Shown here: piece after piece, positions 58,661 through 64,000 of the stretch
Position numbering within the stretch: position 1 is the first letter of the stretch
Layout: each line of letters begins with the position of its first letter
Source: Aquila chrysaetos chrysaetos
Taxonomy: Eukaryota > Chordata > Aves > Accipitriformes > Accipitridae
Assembly: GCF_900496995.4 (NCBI RefSeq)
Contig: NC_044030.1
Span: forward strand, 16,738,851-16,802,850
Length of the DNA stretch: 64,000 bases
Direction: 5' to 3'
Position numbers and translations under genes: made by a program
Notes under the pieces: generated by a model
Seen by the model: the letters and a program-made list of their open reading frames with translations, nothing else
The model's database searches: none
What the model was told of the DNA's origin: nothing

Positions 58661-59728
58661 GATACCACCTTACGAAATTGTACTGTGTTCTCTCTTAGTA
58701 CGTGGCATAGCCATAAGCGAACCAAGGACGACACTGGGGATGCAGCAGTCAAGCACCTGCATCCCATGCCTGAGGGAACTGGGATGGAGCTGGGACCAGA
58801 CATGGAGACAGGTCACGTCTAGAGCCTGACCACCCTCTTTACAGAAAAGTAAGGGTCTAATAAACTGCACTTCCAATCTCAGTTAGACCAGTATTCCTAT
58901 TTTAAAAGGTCGTTTTCTCTAAGAAGCAGAATTAGATTTTAAAATTTTGAGTATTTCCATTGCAGCTTATGAAACAACAACAACAACAATAAAAATAAAA
59001 CATAAAAAATAAAATAAAATTATAATAATAATATAAAAAAAAATTAACGTGGCAGGGAAATAACAGACTTTCCTAGGCTGACCACACCAAACGAGCAGAA
59101 TATGCCCTCAAAATCCAGCAGGGCTAAATGCCTAATTGCTATAAATCTGCCTCACACCATAGGTCTGGAGCCCCTGCCCCGGCTAGGCCCACGATGGGGG
59201 CTACTCACCCCGTCGGAGGATTGGGGTCCCCAACACAATCCTGCTCAGCTGCGGGAGCTTCCACAGGCACCTTTTCTTCTGGCAGCAGCATCAGCTCCAG
59301 GTCTTGGAGTCCTCCCTGAAAAGAAGAATAGTAATGGTTAACAACAGACAGCAGCAGCAACATATATTTCGAGAAAGCCCTAAAATAATTACGTTTAACA
59401 TCTCAGACACCTCGCACTTTTTATTTTTAATATAGCAGCTGTAAGTAAGTACATGTGCACAAACTCCACGCACACATACACATGCACACACAACCCTCTG
59501 GCGGCATGGTTTGCGCCCTGTGCACTACGAGATGCTCCTCCGGCCCGGCTCGGCCATGCATTCAGCGTTGGTGGGTATTTGGTTTCTATTGCCAAAACTG
59601 TCGGTTCATCCTCCCAGCACTGCTCCAGCACCTGCATCATGCAGCCAGGCAGGCATTCATTTCTCTCAGTTTTGCCTTGCCTGTCGGGGAGGAGTCGTCA
59701 CGGGAGGGAAGGGAAGAGAAGGGAAGGG

Positions 59729-59765
<37 letters not shown>

Positions 59766-60040
59766 GGGAAAAAAAAAAAAAAGGCAGCATCTCTCGGAGA
59801 GCTGCTTTCATTTCGAAATGGCTGTTTTCACTCACCCATTTCCCAGGCTTGAAATCGGACTCGGTCCAGGAGAAACCATTACAGGCTCTTCTTTATTAGC
59901 ATTGTTGTGAGGGTTACTCCGTGCCCCGGCCGAAGAAGGAAACTTCTGTTGACATCGGTGTTATTACTGTTTGTCCAGCCGAGAGAAGGAGGTGTTTGTT
60001 ATTGGGGGTGGGGGGGGTGGTGTTGCATACGCGTATGTCC
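58661..60040. other. Non-coding DNA between CDKN2B and ARF exon 1-beta
   Basis: Mixed composition with no recognised gene. It includes an A-rich simple stretch (about 58,977-59,040) and the purine tract at 59,700-59,784. Confidence 0.6.
59700..59784. repeat. Purine tract: (GGGAA)n, A29, G11, A14
   Basis: Starts with GGGAGGGAAGGGAAGAGAA, followed by 29 A (59,729-59,757), 11 G (59,758-59,768) and 14 A (59,769-59,782). A continuous purine strand that could form triplex DNA. Lengths are unreliable in any assembly. Confidence 0.9.
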
Positions 60041-61338
60041 ACCAGCCCTCCCAGGGGCTGCCGCGATGCCTCCCCACTCCGGAGCCTTCCCCGCCGGCTC
60101 CCTCCAGTCCCTGCACCCCCAGCTCCGCGTCCAGCCGCGCCGTGCCGAGCAGGGCCCCGCCGCAGCCGGGGAAGGCGAAGATGCGCCTGCAGGACCGACA
60201 CCCTCCCGATCATCACCCTTCCCCGCGCTTCGCGCCGAGGTACCCCACACCCTGGGAGGGGGGATGTGCAGGCAGAGGGGGTCCCGGGGACGGGGGCAGA
60301 ACGGGGAGGGGGCGGAGCGGGACACCCCTACCACCACCACCACCAGCAACAGCCCCCCCGTCCCCCGCCGCCCAGAGATCCTCTGCCGGACGGCAGGCCC
60401 CGCTCAGCACCGACTGTCGGGGGGCTCAGCACCCCTCCGGCGGTCCGCGCGGCAGCGCCTGGAGCCGGCTCGGGAGGGGAGCGCCGGCAGGTTGCTCGGA
60501 GCTTTTGAGCGCTCCTCCGCTACTCCCCCCACACCCCCGTCCCGGCCCCAAAATCTCACCCTTCAAACCGAAAACAAAGCGGTCTGGCACCGCGGTGCAC
60601 GACCGGGAAGAAAGTCGGGGGAGAGGAAACAGTTAATTACCCGTTTCGGTTACCGGCGGGGGGAGACGAGATCCGCTTTTTTTTTTTTTTTTCCCTTTTT
60701 TTTTTTTTTTCGCTCCGCTACGCAACGGCCCCGCGTCGCGTTCAAATGACCATGTGACAAGGAAATAGCTGCTCGCCCGGGCCAATACTGGCCTGCGCTT
60801 TTAAAGCGGCAGGGATCCGCTAGCCGCCTGCCCGGGGGACAAACGCGGGCCCCGGGGGAACGGGCTGGAGTGGCGGTGCGCCAAGCCGCCGCAGCCCCCG
60901 CCCCGCCGAGGGGCTCCCGAAGGGAGCGAGGTCTAAAACCGACCGAACAACAAGAAAAAGAACAGAATCACCACCAGCACCACCACCAGCACCACCCCCC
61001 CCGCACCAGGGGAGCGGGAGGCGGCGTGTTTGGAGGGGACGGACGGACGGGGGGGGGCGGGGGGGCAAGGACATGTCGTCAAGGCTTTATTTGAAAGCAG
61101 GGGAGCGCCCTGCGATTGGCCGGCCTCCACGCGCGTTCGGTGGTGGTGCTCCTCGGGGCGAGCCGGTGGGAGGGAAGAGGAGCCGGCGGCCTCCCCCGTC
61201 CCCATCCCCCGCCGCCGGTCCTCCTTCGCCCGCTTTCGAGGCGGGAGCCATCATCGTGGGAGGCGTTTAAGGGCGGGGGGGGGGGGGGGCGGGGAGGGAG
61301 GGAGGTAAGGCGAAATGGGGAGTCGAAATTAGTCAAAC

Positions 61339-61405
61339 GGAAAAGAAAAAAAAAAAAAAAAGAAAGAAAAAGAAGGGGAGAGGAAAAAAAAAAAAAAAAA
61401 AAAAA
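61339..61405. repeat. Polypurine tract just upstream of ARF exon 1-beta
   Basis: 67 uninterrupted purines, mostly A with GAAAG and GGGGAGAGG interruptions, ending 110 bp before the ARF start codon. A 15-G run lies 50 bp further upstream. Confidence 0.92.
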
Positions 61406-61430
61406 CACGCCAGAAAGTCCTCTCCAATGA

Positions 61431-61694
61431 ATGGAGGGTGAGAGGGCCGATTCACCGGTGGGGCCCCGCCGGGGAGGTATTTCTAGCGCGGCACGCCGGG
61501 GGCTCCGCCGCACCCATGACCCCCCGGATAAGGTGCACCGTCCGCTTTCGGCGCGCCCGCAGCCTGCGCCGGGCCCGGGCGCTGGCCTGGCGCATCCTCC
61601 GCGGTGTCGTCTGGGCGCTGGGGCGGTGCCGGCCGCCGCGGCTCGCCCTGCTGCTGGTCCTGCGGAGGCGGCGCCGCGGGAGCCCCCGGCCCAG
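61431..61694 (+). other. Upstream ATG frame overlapping the ARF start
   Basis: An ATG at 61,431 with G at +4 opens a frame that passes through the ARF start and the splice donor in a different register (open to 61,925 on genomic DNA). A second ATG at 61,427 gives a 4-codon uORF (stop TGA 61,439-61,441). If transcription starts upstream of 61,427, both would be met before the ARF ATG. Nothing in the encoded sequence resembles a known protein, so only a translational-control role is considered. Confidence 0.4.
61516..61694 (+). CDS. CDKN2A: ARF (CDKN2A alternative reading frame) exon 1-beta
   Basis: ARF binds MDM2 and stabilises p53, in the nucleolus and nucleoplasm. The exon gives 59 codons plus two bases before a canonical donor CCCAG|GTAGGG. 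Without splicing the frame would stop at TAG 61,696-61,698 after 60 codons. The start MTPRIRCTVRFRRARS resembles the vertebrate ARF N-terminus (hydrophobic/basic alternation, the MDM2-binding part), followed by a hydrophobic LALLLVL and a basic RRRRRGSPRPR tail. In chicken ARF is a 60-residue protein (p7ARF) because the frame ends right after joining exon 2. The same is likely here, but exon 2 is outside the window. The start codon has a weak context (CCCATGA). Confidence 0.92.
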
Positions 61695-62798
61695 GTAGGG
61701 CCTCCGGGGAGCGGGGCTGCTGGGGCTGGGGGGGGGAAGGAGGGGGGGTGTTCTGGGAAGGCAGGCCCCGGTGGTGGCGGACGGCCCGACGGGGCGGCAG
61801 GAGCGGGAGGCGCTGGCCCTCCTCCCGGGGGGAGCGGGGTGCCCGCTCGCCGCGGCTGCCCGGTCGCGCAGCGCCCGCGGAGCCCTCTCCGCGCCACATG
61901 CTCAGATTGCACTGGGAACACGTGAGGTTTGTACAGGCGTGCGGGTTATTCTTTTTGTTTTGTTTTGTTTTTGGTTGGGTTTTTTTTTTTAACGCAGTAG
62001 GAAGCGACAGGTTCTTGAAAAGTTACTGTACCTTGCTGCTGCCTTTTTTTCCCCCTTGAGAAGTTTTTGGTTTTGTTTTCTCTATGGCTGATTTAGAAAA
62101 AACAATCCCACCACCCCTTACCAACATTTGCAGAACAAGGAACATAACTATTGCTCTGAAGAGAGAAAATGGCCACTGTTTTCCGAGCGTGTGTTACTTT
62201 GCACTGTTGTAAATGACAGTGAAATACAGTGGCCTACTTTGCCTTCCCTTGCTGTTATATAAATATGCGCAACAAGGGTCAGAGCGGCTGAGCAGCGTCA
62301 GAAAGAGTAATTAAAACACAGACGTGTAAAGGACCTTGAGAGACACCCGAGGTGCAGACGTTTTTAGAGACTTTCTCCTGACGGCAGAATGCAAAATCGG
62401 ATTGCTGCGGATCTGCACGGCGCAGCTTAGGCCTCGATCATTACACATAATTAGACACATAATGAATAATAAAGAGAATATTAATTTTGAGGAGTATTTG
62501 AGGATTGTTCTGCAAAATCCTCGTAGGGGTCATTAGAGGAGTCCACAACCTCCTCTAATCCAGAGCACAGACTGGAGAAGGACAGAGGTGGAAGAGAAGG
62601 AAAGTGGAAATATGTGCCTGAAAAGATCTACAAAAATAGAGATTTTATATATTAAAATTATATATAAATTAATTAAATATATAAATTAAACCCTTCATAG
62701 GACTTGAGGTGTGGAGATAAATCAATTCACAGTTTGCCTGCTCCAGTCTCTGGTTATATCACTTTCAGCACTTTATTGAATATCAAGTGTGGGGAGAT

Positions 62799-62814
62799 AC
62801 ACACACACACACAC
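62799..62814. repeat. (CA)n microsatellite
   Basis: Eight AC units followed by ATATAT, within the presumed ARF intron. Confidence 0.95.
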
Positions 62815-63106
62815 ATATATATAAACCAGAAAAAACATCCAGTTTTCCTTGTTACCTTCAGATCCCTCGTTTCTTGAATTAGTAGTAGGCCTAATTTCTT
62901 CATCTTATACTAAATGGGGGAAAAAAGAAACTATAAACCCTGGCTGACCTGAAATGCACGAATCTCGAATATAAAATATAAATATGAAGGTGCTGATTAT
63001 CTCGAAGTAAATTCGCTGTAGCAAGGACAAAACCCTCTTATGGATCAGGCAGTGTGGCAATTTTTTTCTCTCTATTTTCACACTTGCTCTAAATGCTGCT
63101 GCTTCT

Positions 63107-63121
63107 CCCCCCCCCCCCCCC
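63107..63121. repeat. Poly-C tract (15)
   Basis: Uninterrupted run of 15 C in the presumed ARF intron. Confidence 0.95.
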
Positions 63122-63848
63122 AAGCTTTTCATGGGGAAGATCGTGTTCTTCTCAAATGCCAGTTACGTCTAAAATAGTCACTGAAATGTGCTGAAAATCT
63201 GATTCTGAAGGGGCTGGGGAGGGGTAAAACAAGCGGGTGTGTTTAATCTAAAAAAAGATGAGATTTTCCCTTTTGCCTAACCGTACTCCTTCCATAATAG
63301 GATGTAACAACATTACAGTCACAAAAGTAATGCATAAATATTTTGGCAGCTCGGAGACAGCGAACCCTGAACCCACAGTATTTCGGGCCGCAGTCCGCAG
63401 GTAGAGGGTGGCTTCATATTTGGATTAGATGGGAATCTATTTCAGGGGGGAAAATAAGTTTAGAAATAAAGAGAAAACAGCTCTTTTTGCCCTTACTGCC
63501 TATTTAGAGAGACTGGTCCTATTCTCAAGGTTCGTTCAAAATTAAATTGCTTAATTAACTAGATGGAACAAAGAAAATGTTAACACTCCTCGAGCAGAGT
63601 TAGAGACACTCTTTTGCTGAAACAGCGTCCATGAAGCTGCTTCTGAACCCCGAGTGGGTCTGAGACGAGGACCGACACTCAAAAACTGGCTGATAGGGGC
63701 AATCCTACAGCTGCCCACCCGGGCAGGGCATTGGCCACACCATGAGATATTTTTCTTGCAGCATCTGAATCTACTTATTTCTTAGGACGATGGAAGAGAT
63801 TTTATCTGTTTTGCCTTTTGTGTGCATGTATGTTTATTTGTGATTTGT

Positions 63849-63849
<1 letters not shown>

Positions 63850-63877
<28 letters not shown>
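63850..63877. repeat. Poly-T tract (28)
   Basis: Uninterrupted run of 28 T near the window end; possibly the reverse-strand tail of a retroposed sequence, though no body is recognised next to it. Confidence 0.95.
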
Positions 63878-63881
<4 letters not shown>

Positions 63882-64000
63882 GAAGGGAATATTTTGCCTC
63901 ATGAATGCTTAGTTACTTTTTGTAAATTATTAGGTGATTATCCAGAGCCATTAGGTCGTTTTACTTGCCGATGACTCCATAGCCCAAAACGAGGTACCGA

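Larger units (their letters stand above)
60050..61920. promoter_or_regulatory. CDKN2A: CpG island and promoter region of ARF
   Basis: Long CpG-rich interval ending over exon 1-beta. It contains a CCAAT box (60,782-60,786) followed 12 bp later by a TATA-like CTTTTAAAG (60,798-60,806), and a reverse CCAAT box in GCGATTGGCC (61,115-61,119) about 400 bp before the ARF start. Mammalian ARF promoters are CpG islands responsive to E2F; no exact E2F site is claimed here. It is interrupted by T runs (60,677-60,692 and 60,696-60,710) and a G run (61,275-61,289). Confidence 0.7.
61695..64000 (+). other. CDKN2A: Start of CDKN2A intron 1 (no further exon seen)
   Basis: From the ARF donor to the window end no INK4-type exon 2 and no exon 1-alpha (p16 N-terminus) is present in any frame. 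It contains a (CA)n repeat (62,799-62,814), a 15-C run (63,107-63,121), a 28-T run (63,850-63,877) and short AT-rich stretches. The CDKN2A exon 2 must lie further downstream. Confidence 0.7.

Noticed and set aside
59907-60749. 280-codon plus-strand open frame in the ARF CpG island
   Set aside because: Low-complexity Pro/Arg/Ser composition, ends in runs coding for poly-Phe from T tracts, overlaps several equally open frames.
61079-61921. 280-codon minus-strand open frame opposite ARF exon 1-beta
   Set aside because: Includes poly-Phe encoded by the complement of the purine tract and Pro-rich sequence; a composition artefact.
62256-62264. TATATAAAT resembling a TATA box downstream of exon 1-beta
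   Set aside because: Within the presumed ARF intron, in AT-rich DNA, with no exon or CpG island following it.
1-64000. tRNA, rRNA, snRNA genes or CRISPR arrays
   Set aside because: No cloverleaf-type tRNA boxes, rRNA, U6/7SK-type sequence or regularly spaced repeat arrays were recognised on either strand.

Overview
The window looks like avian nuclear DNA, most likely the Z-linked CDKN2A/CDKN2B (INK4b-ARF) tumour-suppressor locus and its gene-poor flank. The evidence is a two-exon, four-ankyrin INK4 gene of p15/CDKN2B type, a downstream ARF exon 1-beta of the short bird type (59 codons plus 2 bases), CR1 LINE 3' ends, and LTR families typical of bird genomes. The species cannot be named from the sequence. 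Z linkage is known from chicken and is inferred here.

Layout. Positions 1-33,870 are intergenic with no protein gene I can support: scattered homopolymers, two CR1 remnants at 16.4-17.0 kb, and one isolated CpG-rich block at about 30.2 kb beside an (AAAAT)n microsatellite. From 33,872 to 48,456 lies a cluster of endogenous retroviruses. A minus-strand provirus (33,872-39,806) has a perfect 5-bp target duplication and a mostly deleted 3' LTR. A plus-strand provirus (41,348-48,456) has two full LTRs. A minus-strand solo LTR (46,694-47,279) sits inside the integrase region of the plus-strand provirus, flanked by its own 5-bp duplication. Both proviruses are defective, have related gag-pro-pol, share a tRNA-Lys-like primer binding site and show no env. 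Their 5' LTRs face each other across 1.54 kb. Positions 48,457-53,250 are again plain intergenic DNA.

From about 53.3 kb composition switches to CpG islands. CDKN2B exon 1 is 54,772-54,912 and exon 2 begins at 56,484, with a 1,571-bp intron. A one-base expansion of a G run in exon 2 shifts the frame just before the conserved C-terminus, so this copy reads 145 residues instead of the expected 134. ARF exon 1-beta (61,516-61,694) follows on the same strand in its own CpG island. The CDKN2A exon 2 it should splice to is not in the window and must lie beyond 64,000.

How the genes work together: p15 (CDKN2B) inhibits CDK4/6 and ARF inhibits MDM2, so the locus links the RB and p53 arms of cell-cycle arrest. 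In chicken the same locus controls sex-linked barring of plumage. At the two ARF residues reported for barring and dilution (9 and 10) this sequence carries the non-barred residues, V9 and R10.
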